Origin: JAGSPQ01 sp038206395
Lineage (GTDB): Bacteria; Myxococcota; Myxococcia; Myxococcales; Myxococcaceae
Direction of reading: 5' to 3'
Assembly: GCA_038206395.1 (NCBI GenBank)
Contig: JBBRAX010000003.1
Span: 62,001-126,000, forward strand
DNA length: 64,000 nucleotides
A program made the position numbers and the translations under genes. This document shows positions 8,834 through 17,367 of the stretch, in pieces. Under the pieces are notes generated by a model. The model worked only from the letters and a program-made list of their open reading frames with translations. It was not told the DNA's origin and did no database searches. Every line of letters starts with the position of its first letter. Position 1 is the stretch's first letter.

Positions 8834-11671
8834 TCACGGCTTTTCCAGGGCGCGTTCGTCTCGCTCGTTCGTTCCACGAGCGAGATGGCGCTGAATGAAC
8901 TTCACGACTTCCACGACCGCGAGGGGCAGGAGAGAGCACCCTGCCACGACGCCCCAGTCTTTCGCGCCAAGTGGGACGGTGCGGAGGATGACGCGCAAGA
9001 ACGGGACGTAGACAGCCGCCACCTGCAGGGCGACGCAAACCGCCACGGCTCCCCACAGCCAGCCGTTCTTGAAGAGACCTGCCTCGAATGCCGAGCGGGT
9101 CTTCGATCGTGAGCTGAAGACGTGGGCCACCTGGGCCAGCGCGAGAGTCATGAACGCCACGGTGATCGCATGCTTCAGGCCCTCGCCTTCCGAACCGTGC
9201 ATTCGCATTCCGAGGAAGAACGCCAACAACGTGACTGCGGCGAGCAGCACCCCTTGCCAGCCGATCAGGACCAGGAGTCGCGCAGGCAGCAGAGGCGCCT
9301 TCGGATCATGCGGAGGCAAGCGCATCATGCCGGGCACCGAAGGCTCGAGGGCCAACGCGAGCGCAGGGAAGATGTCAGTGATCATGTTCAACCAGAGAAT
9401 CTGAAGCGCGCCGAGGGGCAGCGGCCAGCCAACCATCAGCGCGACGAACACCGTCAGGAGCTCCGCGAGGTTGCACGAGAAGAGGTAGACGATGAACCTG
9501 AGGATGTTCGCATAGATGATTCGCCCCTGTTCGACCGCGCGGACAATCGTGGCGAAGTTGTCGTCGACGATGACCATCGCAGCCGTCTCTTTGGCGACCT
9601 CCGTCCCCTTGATGCCCATCGCGATGCCGATGTCGGCCTTCTTCAACGCCGGAGCGTCGTTCACACCGTCACCGGTCATGGCCACAACCTGCCCCTGGGC
9701 CTGCAACGCTTCGACAATCTGAAGCTTGTGCTTGGGCGAGACGCGGGCAAAGACCGCAGCCCCCTTCACGGTCTGCTGCCAGCCCGCGGCGTCGAGATTG
9801 GCCAGCTCACGCGCGTGCACAATCCGAAGCGGCTCGCCGTTTAGGTCGCGATCGATTCCAAGCTGGCGAGCGATCTCGGCCGCAGTGACCTGCTGGTCGC
9901 CAGTGATCATCACCGAACGAATGCCAGCCTCACGACAGGTGGCGATCGCGGCCTTCGCCTCCTCGCGCAGGGGGTCGGTCATGCCGACGAGGCCGACGAA
10001 GACCAGGTCGTTCGAGGCGTCGGCGTCATTCTCGCTCTGGCCTTCCGGCAGGTCTCGATAGGCCAGAGCGAGCACGCGCAGCGCGGCCCGGGCGAGGTCC
10101 TGGTTCAGCGTGCTCCAGTGCGCGCGATCGTCAGAGGTGAGGGGCGTCACTCCGCTGGCCCGAACCTGTGATGAGCTCGCCTTGAGCAAGGTAGACGGCG
10201 ACCCTTTCACAAACATGATCAGCCGCCCATGAGGCCCCTTGTGCACGGTGACCATCCGCTTCGACGCGCTGTCGAAGGGCTGTTCGCCGATGCGGGGGAA
10301 CTCGGCTTCGAGCGCCTCTTCCTTCACGCCCGCCTTCTCAGCCGCCACAATCAACGCCGCCTCGGTGGGGTCGCCCAGCACGGCGTCCTTGCCATCGGCG
10401 TGAGAGACCTTTGCGTCGTTGCACAAGGCGCCAACGCGCAGCGCAAGGCTGAGGTGTGCGTCAGCACCAGGGTCCACCTTTTTTTCATTCTCTTGAAACG
10501 CGCCAACCAGTGAGTAGCCGGCGCCGGTGACGTCGATGCGCCGCCCATCCAGGACGAACGCCGACACCGTCATCTCATTTCGGGTCAGCGTCCCCGTCTT
10601 GTCGGTGCAGATGACCGTCGTCGAGCCAAGAGTCTCGACCGCGGGCAGCCGCCGAATCAGCGCGCCCATGCGGGCCATGCGCTGCATTCCAAGCGCAAGC
10701 GTCATCGTGGATACGGCGGGCAGCCCCTCGGGCACCGCTGCGATCGCGAGCGAGATGCCCACTTCGAGCATGTAGAGGAAGGCGTGACCGCGAAGCCAGC
10801 CCGCGAGGACAATGACCGCGGAAAGTACAAGCACGAGCACGAGCAACACCCGACCGAGCCGAGCCAGCTTCTTCTCGAGGGGGGTGTCGTTGCTTCGCGC
10901 TTCGTCGATGAGCACCCCAATCTTGCCCATCTGGGTCGCGACGCCGGTGCCCGTCACCAGAAGCTGGCCGCGACCGTTCATGATCGTGGTGCCCATGAAC
11001 GCCACGTTGATCCACTCAGCCAGAGGTGCCTTGGCGTCCGCGATCGGATCGGTCGACTTCGTGATCGCCTTCGATTCCCCGGTGAGGGCGGCTTCCTCTA
11101 TCTGCAGGCGAACACACTCGATGATTCGCCCGTCAGCGGGGACACGCGCCCCCGCCTCGAGGACGACCAGATCCCCGGGAACAAGCTCTTCCGCCGGCAG
11201 CTGGCGTTCTGCGCCGTCGCGAATCACCCGAGAAGTCCGCACTGTCTGTTTCTGCAGACCCGTTAGCGCCCGCTCTGCCTTCCATTCGGTGAAGAAGCCA
11301 ATCGTCGCGTTCAGGACGACGACCACCAAAATCGCACCCGCCTCAATGCGGTCGCCAGTGGCGAAGGCGATGCCCGCGGCGACGAAGAGCAGCCCCACGA
11401 GGAGGCTCTTGAACTGGTGGACGAGAATGGCAACGGGGGTCCGGCCGCGGGCTGCCTCGAGCCGATTGGCGCCGAAACGTTCCAGGCGCCGCGCCGCCTC
11501 GTCGTCCGTCAATCCACGGGCACCGTCGGTTCGCAGGTGCTCAGCGGTTACGTCAATGGCCAGCGTGTGCCAGGCCTCGGAACCAGCCCCGCCTTCGACC
11601 TCTCGGCTCTGCGTCGAACTGGCAGGGCCGGACATCAAGGTCTTGTTCTCGTGCGCATCCGGCCTGTTCAT
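8834..11671 (-). CDS. P2-type cation-transporting ATPase (Ca2+-ATPase-like)
   Basis: The 945-residue pump begins with a cation-ATPase N-terminal domain (about 33-105). The actuator domain contains the conserved ALTGES loop, and the transmembrane segment IAAVPEGLPAVST is the PEGLP form of helix 4 found in Ca2+/SERCA-SPCA-type pumps. CTDKTGTLTRNEM gives the phosphorylated Asp. MTGDGVNDAPALKKADIG is the hinge, and a C-terminal set of six helices follows. It should move Ca2+ or Mn2+ out of the cytosol at the inner membrane; ion choice is inferred. It starts 10 bases after the HPF-like gene, so the two are probably co-transcribed. In many bacteria such pumps sit in anaerobic or stationary-phase stress clusters. 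Confidence 0.9.
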   Translation of the reverse strand: MNRPDAHENKTLMSGPASSTQSREVEGGAGSEAWHTLAIDVTAEHLRTDGARGLTDDEAARRLERFGANRLEAARGRTPVAILVHQFKSLLVGLLFVAAGIAFATGDRIEAGAILVVVVLNATIGFFTEWKAERALTGLQKQTVRTSRVIRDGAERQLPAEELVPGDLVVLEAGARVPADGRIIECVRLQIEEAALTGESKAITKSTDPIADAKAPLAEWINVAFMGTTIMNGRGQLLVTGTGVATQMGKIGVLIDEARSNDTPLEKKLARLGRVLLVLVLVLSAVIVLAGWLRGHAFLYMLEVGISLAIAAVPEGLPAVSTMTLALGMQRMARMGALIRRLPAVETLGSTTVICTDKTGTLTRNEMTVSAFVLDGRRIDVTGAGYSLVGAFQENEKKVDPGADAHLSLALRVGALCNDAKVSHADGKDAVLGDPTEAALIVAAEKAGVKEEALEAEFPRIGEQPFDSASKRMVTVHKGPHGRLIMFVKGSPSTLLKASSSQVRASGVTPLTSDDRAHWSTLNQDLARAALRVLALAYRDLPEGQSENDADASNDLVFVGLVGMTDPLREEAKAAIATCREAGIRSVMITGDQQVTAAEIARQLGIDRDLNGEPLRIVHARELANLDAAGWQQTVKGAAVFARVSPKHKLQIVEALQAQGQVVAMTGDGVNDAPALKKADIGIAMGIKGTEVAKETAAMVIVDDNFATIVRAVEQGRIIYANILRFIVYLFSCNLAELLTVFVALMVGWPLPLGALQILWLNMITDIFPALALALEPSVPGMMRLPPHDPKAPLLPARLLVLIGWQGVLLAAVTLLAFFLGMRMHGSEGEGLKHAITVAFMTLALAQVAHVFSSRSKTRSAFEAGLFKNGWLWGAVAVCVALQVAAVYVPFLRVILRTVPLGAKDWGVVAGCSLLPLAVVEVVKFIQRHLARGTNERDERALEKP
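8859..8885. repeat. Perfect inverted repeat within the 3' end of the cation ATPase gene
   Basis: TCTCGCTCGT (8859-8868) is followed after 7 bases by its exact complement ACGAGCGAGA (8876-8885). It lies inside the last codons of the ATPase gene, where it encodes Arg/Glu-rich residues. There is no adjacent T-run, so it is not a standard terminator. It might slow 3' decay or be chance in GC-rich DNA. Confidence 0.5.
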
Positions 11672-11681
11672 GGGCAGCGGC

Positions 11682-11999
11682 TTATCGATGCTCGTGCAGC
11701 TTCCCCAGAGTGCTCTCGAGCGAGCTCCTCAGCTTGTCCGCCGCTCCGGCGACAGCCTGGGTCAGGGTTGCTGCTTCGCAAGTGACCGCAGAGGGCTTCC
11801 GCCCCTCGATGCGGGCTTCCATCATGCACCGCTTGTCGTTCTTGCCACCCTTGTCGCCGTTTTCGTCGCTGCAATGAACTTCCACGCGCGTGATGTGAGC
11901 GCCCAGGTGGCTCAGCGACTGGGCGACCGTCGCCTCGACGCTGGCGACGAACTCGGCGTGCCCTTCAATGTGGTTGTCGGTGTTGACTTGAATTTGCAT
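11682..11999 (-). CDS. HPF/RaiA-like ribosome-associated (sigma-54 modulation) protein
   Basis: The 105-residue protein begins MQIQVNTDNHIEGHAEFV. It has the short beta-alpha-beta-beta-alpha layout of the HPF/YfiA family: helix EFVASVEATVAQSLSHL, then strands ITRVEVHCSD and RCMMEARIEGRKP, then a second helix ending KLRSSLESTLGKL. Such proteins bind the ribosome in stationary phase and hibernate or protect it. The ATG at 11999 follows an AGGAGT Shine-Dalgarno, so upstream in-frame starts are not needed. It is 10 bases upstream of the cation ATPase and about 30 bases from a baeRF remnant, which fits a dormancy or stress cluster. The long-form C-terminal dimerisation domain is absent. Confidence 0.75.
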   Translation of the reverse strand: MQIQVNTDNHIEGHAEFVASVEATVAQSLSHLGAHITRVEVHCSDENGDKGGKNDKRCMMEARIEGRKPSAVTCEAATLTQAVAGAADKLRSSLESTLGKLHEHR

Positions 12000-12027
12000 G
12001 GGTCTGACTCCTGTTTTGAGTGGGTTT

Positions 12028-12348
12028 TCAGTATCGATAGATTGCAGCCACGCCAGTGCGCGTTGGGATGCTTGCCGCTGGGATGACGAGGACCTCGCCA
12101 CCCAACTTGCCAACCAGCTCGCCCAGGTCGTCGAGCACGTCATCGACCCGCGGGTTGTTCAGCGCTCCGCTGACGATCTTCCCCGTCCCTTCGTCGAGGC
12201 GACCAGCGATCTGAAGATCAGCTCCGATGAACAACGTGGCGACACGCCCTGACGCGGCGGTCGCGGTGATCTGCGGCAGGTTGTCGCTGCCGCGCCCGGT
12301 CGCTCTGGCTTGCTCGAAGTCGTTCTTCAGCCGTGCCTCACCATGTCC
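12028..12348 (-). pseudogene. Truncated baeRF-type (archaeo-eukaryotic release-factor-like) remnant
   Basis: Read on the minus strand from just after an in-frame TAA (12349-12351), the frame encodes about 106 residues. Its C-terminal block reads ASGRVATLFIGADLQIAGRL, then VDDVLDDLGELVGKLGGEVL, and ends PTRTGVAAIYRY. That block is characteristic of the last domain of bacterial baeRF proteins. The N-terminal two-thirds of the family (normally about 350 residues) is missing. No ATG precedes the conserved part; only a TTG at 12234 is available. I found no matching sequence in the other frames upstream, so this looks like a deletion remnant rather than a single frameshift. It lies 28 bases upstream of the HPF-like start. 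Confidence 0.6.
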
Positions 12349-12626
12349 GCCTTAGGTGCAATCGGTGTGCGCGGTGCCAGCGATTGCCAAACTGACCCTC
12401 GTCGTCGCAGCGCGAGTGGGCGTTGGGTAGGGCACGACTCGGGGCCTCCGCAGGTCGCCCAGCGGTTTCGCCACACCTGTGGCCAAATGCGCACAGCTGG
12501 GTTCTGGACCAGCCACGGCTCGGTGGACCTCGACGCAGACGACGCCCAGTCGGTGACCTCTGGCCGATGCCCTTCGCCTGAAGACTGTTCGGCGTCGACG
12601 GCTATGCTTCGGCCTCGCGCTGCCGC
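12349..12626. other. Non-coding gap between baeRF remnant and lipoprotein operon
   Basis: This stretch is open in several frames because of its GC content, but it shows no family motif, no Shine-Dalgarno-supported start, no hairpin followed by T-run and no repeat. It may be decayed sequence left by loss of the baeRF N-terminus. Confidence 0.4.
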
Positions 12627-13067
12627 TCAGGAGCCTTCGGTGCTCAGGCGCCGGAAGATGATGCCTTCGTGGACGTGGATGACGCGCTCTTCCCTGCCGC
12701 AGCGGTAGGTATCGGGCACGCTCGACACGTCCCACCCATCGCGGCCGCTGACCAGCGCATCGGCCCACGGCGGCCGCGCCTCGAGCCGCGCCGCAGTGCA
12801 GCCCTCGGCCCACTTCGAGAGGTGGTCTTCCTTCACCTTCACCGCCGCGCGAATGTCCGAATCGCTGGGGCCCGAGAGCAGGCCGCCCGAGTTGTCGTGG
12901 ACGATGATGTGGAACTCGACGTCGACCAACTCGGTCGGCGAGCCCAGGTAGTCCTTGAAGAAGGCCTTCTTCAGCTGCTTTGACGAAATGCTGCTGCTGC
13001 GCGTGTCGGTGGTGCGGGTGCCCGACTTGCAGCCCGCCACGAGCGCCAACACCATGAGCCAACGCAT
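12627..13067 (-). CDS. Small lipoprotein, last gene of six-gene lipoprotein operon
   Basis: The 146-residue product starts MRWLMVLALVAGCKSG, a signal peptide with lipobox VAGC and Cys13 as the acylated residue. The mature chain is hydrophilic. Its core DVEFHIIVHDNSGG...GPSDSDIRAAVKVKEDHLSKW resembles a compact mixed alpha/beta domain. The end VPDTYRCGREERVIHVHEGI has a second Cys. No known family is recognised. The start lies 2 bases after the stop of the Cys-rich lipoprotein gene, so it is very likely translated from the same message. An outer-membrane or periplasmic anchor is inferred from the lipobox. Longer in-frame readings upstream overlap the neighbour and are not credible. Confidence 0.7.
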   Translation of the reverse strand: MRWLMVLALVAGCKSGTRTTDTRSSSISSKQLKKAFFKDYLGSPTELVDVEFHIIVHDNSGGLLSGPSDSDIRAAVKVKEDHLSKWAEGCTAARLEARPPWADALVSGRDGWDVSSVPDTYRCGREERVIHVHEGIIFRRLSTEGS

Positions 13068-13069
13068 GT

Positions 13070-14245
13070 TCAACGCACCTCGAGACAGCTCAGCCCACTG
13101 GCCGGCGCGCAGTTCTGCCCGATGAGACAGCCGCCACCGCCCTGGTAGTCGACGCAGCGAATCGGCCGGCAGTCCTTGCTGTCGACGCACTTGCGGCGGC
13201 TGATCGAGCACTCGCCGCCGCTGCAGGTCTCCTGCGCGCAGTCGTCGTCCACCTGGCACGAGCAGAAGCCGTTGTTGTCGCCTTCTTCGATGCCGCACCG
13301 CCCAGCGCAGAACCCGCTCGCCTGGCCCGGACCCTTCGCGCACTGGCCGCCGCGCTTGCAGTCGGTGTCGCTGGTGCAAGGCAGCTGCTGAAGCGGCTGG
13401 CAGCCGGGGTTGCTGCGCGTGCAGGCCCACTGGGTGCTGACCACGATGACGTCGCCGCAGCCGTACCCACGCGGGCAGCTCTCGCCGCCCGAGCAATCAA
13501 CGCCGCAGTAGTAGTTGCCGGGGTGCGCGGTATCGATGAGGCAGTAGTTGGCGCCCGAGCCGCAGACACTGACGCCGCCACCAAAGCTGCAGTTGTCGCA
13601 GTACGGCTTGCGGTCGTTGTCGTAGTCGCTGAAGCAGACGTTCCGCGCGACGCCTGCGTCGACCGGAGTGCCGCCGTCCGTGGGCATGCCAGCGTCGGGC
13701 GCGCCCGGCACACCGCACTGCTCTCCGAATTTGCAGAACGTGTAGTCGGAACAGAACTGCGGGTCGCACTCACCGATTTTGCAGGCGGCAATCTCGGCCG
13801 GCGTGGTGCCGGTGCAGACGCAGGCGACGTCGCCGCACCGACAGGCCGAGGCGTTCTGGCAGTCACCGCTGGTGCGGCAGCCCGCGACGCACGTCGAACG
13901 GCCGAGGTCGCACACCTGCCCGAGCTCGCACTGCAGGTCGTTGGTGCAGCGGCCCTTGCTCAAGCAGGTGCCGGCGGTGGTGTCGCAGAACAGCGAGTCA
14001 TCGAGACAATCAGAGTTCTTCTCGCAGCCCGCACGATCCTGGCAGAAGCCCGCAGCGTTGCAGAACTCGCGAGGCTGGCACGCGTCGTTCGTGCGGCAGT
14101 AGCACTCACCCGTCTGCGTCTCGCACCGGTACGCGGAAGCGGGGTCACCACAGTCTTTGTCTTCGAAGCAGCCCTGCGTCTTGATTGCGTTGTTGCGGCA
14201 GGCACTGGCCAGCAGCAACAGGCAAACGAATCCGACTGCTCTCAC
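13070..14245 (-). CDS. Cys-rich repeat lipoprotein
   Basis: The 391-residue protein starts at a GTG overlapping the previous stop as GTGA. It has signal peptide VRAVGFVCLLLLASAC with lipobox ASAC at about Cys16. The mature part is packed with Cys in repeated C-x(4-6)-D-C-x-x-G-x-x-C style units (CFEDKDCGD, CEKNSDCLDD, CTNDLQCELGQVC and similar). These resemble the disulfide-rich modules common in myxobacterial surface proteins. A GAPDAGMPTDGGTPVDAG linker divides it near residue 195. The fold implies an oxidising, extracytoplasmic location. Binding partner and role are unknown. It sits fifth in the six-gene operon, between the IPT protein and the small lipoprotein. Confidence 0.75.
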   Translation of the reverse strand: MRAVGFVCLLLLASACRNNAIKTQGCFEDKDCGDPASAYRCETQTGECYCRTNDACQPREFCNAAGFCQDRAGCEKNSDCLDDSLFCDTTAGTCLSKGRCTNDLQCELGQVCDLGRSTCVAGCRTSGDCQNASACRCGDVACVCTGTTPAEIAACKIGECDPQFCSDYTFCKFGEQCGVPGAPDAGMPTDGGTPVDAGVARNVCFSDYDNDRKPYCDNCSFGGGVSVCGSGANYCLIDTAHPGNYYCGVDCSGGESCPRGYGCGDVIVVSTQWACTRSNPGCQPLQQLPCTSDTDCKRGGQCAKGPGQASGFCAGRCGIEEGDNNGFCSCQVDDDCAQETCSGGECSISRRKCVDSKDCRPIRCVDYQGGGGCLIGQNCAPASGLSCLEVR

Positions 14246-17200
14246 GGCGTGAACCCGTCGCTCAGCGCAATCGTGAAGCTCGACCAGCTGACTCCTGAGA
14301 GCGTGTCGTAGGTCCACTGGTTGTACGAGAACTTCGGTGAACGGCTCGAGTAGATGACGAGGAACAGCTGCGCGCCCAGCTGCTCGTTGCGCAGCTTCGT
14401 CACTGCGGGGGCCGGCAGCACGACCTGGGTCTCGTTGCCGGGGAGCACGACGCTCCACAGCGTGACGTTGCCTGCGGGGGTCGGCTTGAGAATCTGCACC
14501 TGGTGAATGTCCGCCGCGGGGCCTGGGTCCAGCGTCCACGAAATCGTGCCGTTGAACACGCCGCCCGAGGGCTGGCCGATGTTCGGAGCGGGGAGCATCG
14601 GCCCGATGGTGACGCCCGTCGACAGGTCACCCGGCTGGCGGCGGAAGTAATAGCTCACCGGGTACGAGCTGCTGCCCGCGCACTCGTTCAAGAAGATGAA
14701 GTTGCTGCCGTCGAGCCGCGGGAAGTTCGGGAAGCTGTGCGTCGCCTGCGCGCCGAACACCGAGCTCGCCGTCGCCGTGCCGGTGTTCCAGTTGTTCGGG
14801 TTGGGAATGAAGCCCTCGGCGCCGAGGTCGAGCCACGCGTAGACGGAGTTGGTGCCCGGCTCGCTGCCGAACGGACCACCGGGGAAGGACAGCGGCGAGT
14901 CGATGGTCACCGGCACCGTGAGGTCCAGGTGCATGTCGAGAATGATGTCCTGGTTGATTGCGGGGTTGTCGGCCGAGGTGCTGATCGCCCGCCGCACCCC
15001 CATCAAGAAGGGCACGAAGGAAGACGCGGCGGTGTTCGCGATGCCGAGCACGGCGTAGGTCGCGTGCAGGCCGGCGTTGGTGAAGACGAGGTACTCGCCG
15101 CCTTCCGCCACCACCTGCCACTTCTCACCCGCCTTGCTCGGCGTGCCACCCAGGGGAGGCCCACTGAACAACGACGGCGCGGCGACGAAGACGCGCGCCT
15201 CGAGCTTCTCGCCCTGCACCAGCGGACGCGGCGCCTTGAAGCCGGTGACGCGGCCGGCAATCTGCGAGCGCGGCGGAGGCGGCGGCGGCGAGCCCGGGTT
15301 TCCTTCTCCTCCCCCGGTGCGACCAATGAAGACCGTCAGGTTCTCGGCGTTGACGTTGGTGACGGTGGCCGACTCGTAGCCGTCCTTGAACACCGTCACC
15401 ACCTGCGCCTTCACGAGCGACGGGTCAGAGAAAGTCAGCTGGCCGCGAGCATCGGTGGTGCCCTGGTACGGGGTGTTGGGGTCGGCGCCGAGCATGACGG
15501 TCGCCAGAGGAACCGGCGAGCCGTAGAAGCCCTGGGTGCTGTCGAGGACGCTGATGTTGAGCGTGCCGGTGAGCGGACCTCCCGACAGGCCGCCCGAGAT
15601 GCTGCGCGGGTCATAGTACGAGAAGCCGCCGGGCAAGTCGTCGCGCACCGCGAGGCGGGCGACCTGCACGTCCACCACCCCGGCCGACTCGCCTTTCGGC
15701 GTGCGGCAGGTGGCGGTGTGGCTGTCGACAATCTTCACGTCCTTCGCCTTGTTGGGGCCGAACGAGAAGGTGACGCCATCGCGGAAGCCGGCGCCGAGCA
15801 CGGTGACCAGCGTGTTGCCGGCCAGCGCTCCACGTTCGGGCTGCACGCGGCCGATCGACAGCGGCTCTTCGAAGGTGAATGCCGCGGCGAGCACTGCCTC
15901 GTTTTCCGGGTCGGCCGCTTCGCGCAGGCGTAGGTCGCTGGGCGCTCCGCCCGAGCCGGCAGGGGTGGTGACTTCCAGCGAGGTCTCGCCCGTGACGGTG
16001 CCCGCGGTGCCCGGCAGCGCGCCGAAGAAGGCGACCGCGTCCGCCGGAAGCGCGGTGCCGGTGACGGTGGCAACGGTGCCGCCGATGGATGGCCCGACGC
16101 CAGGAGCGACCGCAGTCACGCCCAGCCGCCAGGTGAAGCCCTGCATCAGCGTCGCATTCAGCGCGCCGGCGGTGGCGACGACGTCGGACTTGCGGGGAGC
16201 CGCACCACGCGCAGGCACGGTGACGACGGCGGTCGAGAACGTGCGCGCGCCGAGCGTGGTCGCGACACCGCCGAGGGTGACCGTGAGCCCTGCAGTGTCC
16301 AGCGCCTGGCCGGTGACGGTGACGGTGTCGCCCGGCTTGCCGACATGCGGGAAGACGCCGAAGACGGTGAAGACGCCCGCGGCATCGAAGTAGGTGAAGG
16401 CCTGCTTCGCCGTCCACACGTCGCGCGGGGTGGTGAGCGTGAGGTCGACCGCGCCTGCCGTGCCGGCCGGGCTGACCACGGTGGCCGACGTGTCCGAGAC
16501 GACGGTGACCGCGGTGCCATTGGTCGCGCCGAACTTCACTGCCGTCAGCCCCGTGAAGCCGGTGCCGGTGAGGCTGACAGTCGTGCCACCCGTGAGTGGG
16601 CCTGTGAGCGGCGCGACGCCGGTGAGGCGAAGGTCGGCGAAGTACTGGTAGGTGCGCCGTGCGTTGGCGACGCCGTTCTTGTTGTAGACGGTGACGTCGA
16701 CGAGGTCGGCCGCTGCGCCGCGCGGCACGACGACCTTGAGCTTCTTGTTCGAAACGAAGGTGACCTTCGGCGACGAGAAGGTGCCGAAGAGCACTTCGAC
16801 GTCGGTGGTGAAGCCCTGCCCGTCGAGAGTGACTTCGTTGCCGCCGGCCAGCGGGCCTTCTTTCGGTGCGATGCCGGTGACGATGAGCTCGTCGTAGTAG
16901 GTGAAGCAGCTGTTGCAGGTGAAGGTGCCCAGCGGGTTGGAGATGGTGACGTGGGTGTTGCCCGCGGTGCCCGGCGGGGTGCGCAGCTCCAGCGTCTCGT
17001 CGTCGATGATTTGATAGTCGATGATGGGGTTCGAGCCGAACTTCAGCGTCGTCACCCGCTTCGCCTGCGTGCCGGCCTGGGCGAAGTCGCGAATGAAGCC
17101 GCTGCCCTGGATGAGCACGTTGGTGCCGCCGGCCGCTCCGCCGCGCGGGGGCAGGACCTTGAAGATTTTCAAGACGGGCGGCGGACCCGCATCGACTTCG

Positions 17201-17367
17201 CCCGCGTCCGGCAGGCCCGCATCGGGAAGCCCGGCGTCCGGCTGACCCGCATCCGGCTTGCCCGCATCCACCACGCCGCTGTCGGGAATGATGGGCTGCC
17301 GTGGACCACACGAGCAGCCCGCTGCGCCGAGCAGCACCAGCGACACCAAAGCAATGCGAGCGTTCAT
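14242..17367 (-). CDS. Multi-IPT/TIG surface lipoprotein with carboxypeptidase-regulatory-like domain
   Basis: The 1041-residue protein begins MNARIALVSLVLLGAAGCSC (lipobox AAGC, Cys18), followed by a PDAG-type repeat linker (about 27-60). Six IPT/TIG immunoglobulin-like domains follow between about 65 and 590. Each opens with a motif like PPRGGAAGGTNVLIQGSGF, APKEGPLAGGNEVTLDGQGF or APLTGPLTGGTTVSLTGTGF. A carboxypeptidase-regulatory-like beta domain (GTLNISVLDS...TTDARGQLTF, about 600-690) comes next, then a Gly/Pro spacer and a roughly 330-residue C-terminal region with beta character. This looks like an extended rod projecting from the cell surface. It is fourth in the operon and overlaps both neighbours by four bases (ATGA at 17364-17367, GTGA at 14242-14245). 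Confidence 0.85.
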   Translation of the reverse strand: MNARIALVSLVLLGAAGCSCGPRQPIIPDSGVVDAGKPDAGQPDAGLPDAGLPDAGEVDAGPPPVLKIFKVLPPRGGAAGGTNVLIQGSGFIRDFAQAGTQAKRVTTLKFGSNPIIDYQIIDDETLELRTPPGTAGNTHVTISNPLGTFTCNSCFTYYDELIVTGIAPKEGPLAGGNEVTLDGQGFTTDVEVLFGTFSSPKVTFVSNKKLKVVVPRGAAADLVDVTVYNKNGVANARRTYQYFADLRLTGVAPLTGPLTGGTTVSLTGTGFTGLTAVKFGATNGTAVTVVSDTSATVVSPAGTAGAVDLTLTTPRDVWTAKQAFTYFDAAGVFTVFGVFPHVGKPGDTVTVTGQALDTAGLTVTLGGVATTLGARTFSTAVVTVPARGAAPRKSDVVATAGALNATLMQGFTWRLGVTAVAPGVGPSIGGTVATVTGTALPADAVAFFGALPGTAGTVTGETSLEVTTPAGSGGAPSDLRLREAADPENEAVLAAAFTFEEPLSIGRVQPERGALAGNTLVTVLGAGFRDGVTFSFGPNKAKDVKIVDSHTATCRTPKGESAGVVDVQVARLAVRDDLPGGFSYYDPRSISGGLSGGPLTGTLNISVLDSTQGFYGSPVPLATVMLGADPNTPYQGTTDARGQLTFSDPSLVKAQVVTVFKDGYESATVTNVNAENLTVFIGRTGGGEGNPGSPPPPPPRSQIAGRVTGFKAPRPLVQGEKLEARVFVAAPSLFSGPPLGGTPSKAGEKWQVVAEGGEYLVFTNAGLHATYAVLGIANTAASSFVPFLMGVRRAISTSADNPAINQDIILDMHLDLTVPVTIDSPLSFPGGPFGSEPGTNSVYAWLDLGAEGFIPNPNNWNTGTATASSVFGAQATHSFPNFPRLDGSNFIFLNECAGSSSYPVSYYFRRQPGDLSTGVTIGPMLPAPNIGQPSGGVFNGTISWTLDPGPAADIHQVQILKPTPAGNVTLWSVVLPGNETQVVLPAPAVTKLRNEQLGAQLFLVIYSSRSPKFSYNQWTYDTLSGVSWSSFTIALSDGFTP

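Noticed and set aside
15611..17311. Long open frame in another minus frame within the IPT gene
   Set aside because: Composition is dominated by Arg, His and Gly with no domain, whereas the IPT frame has repeated domains and a lipobox.
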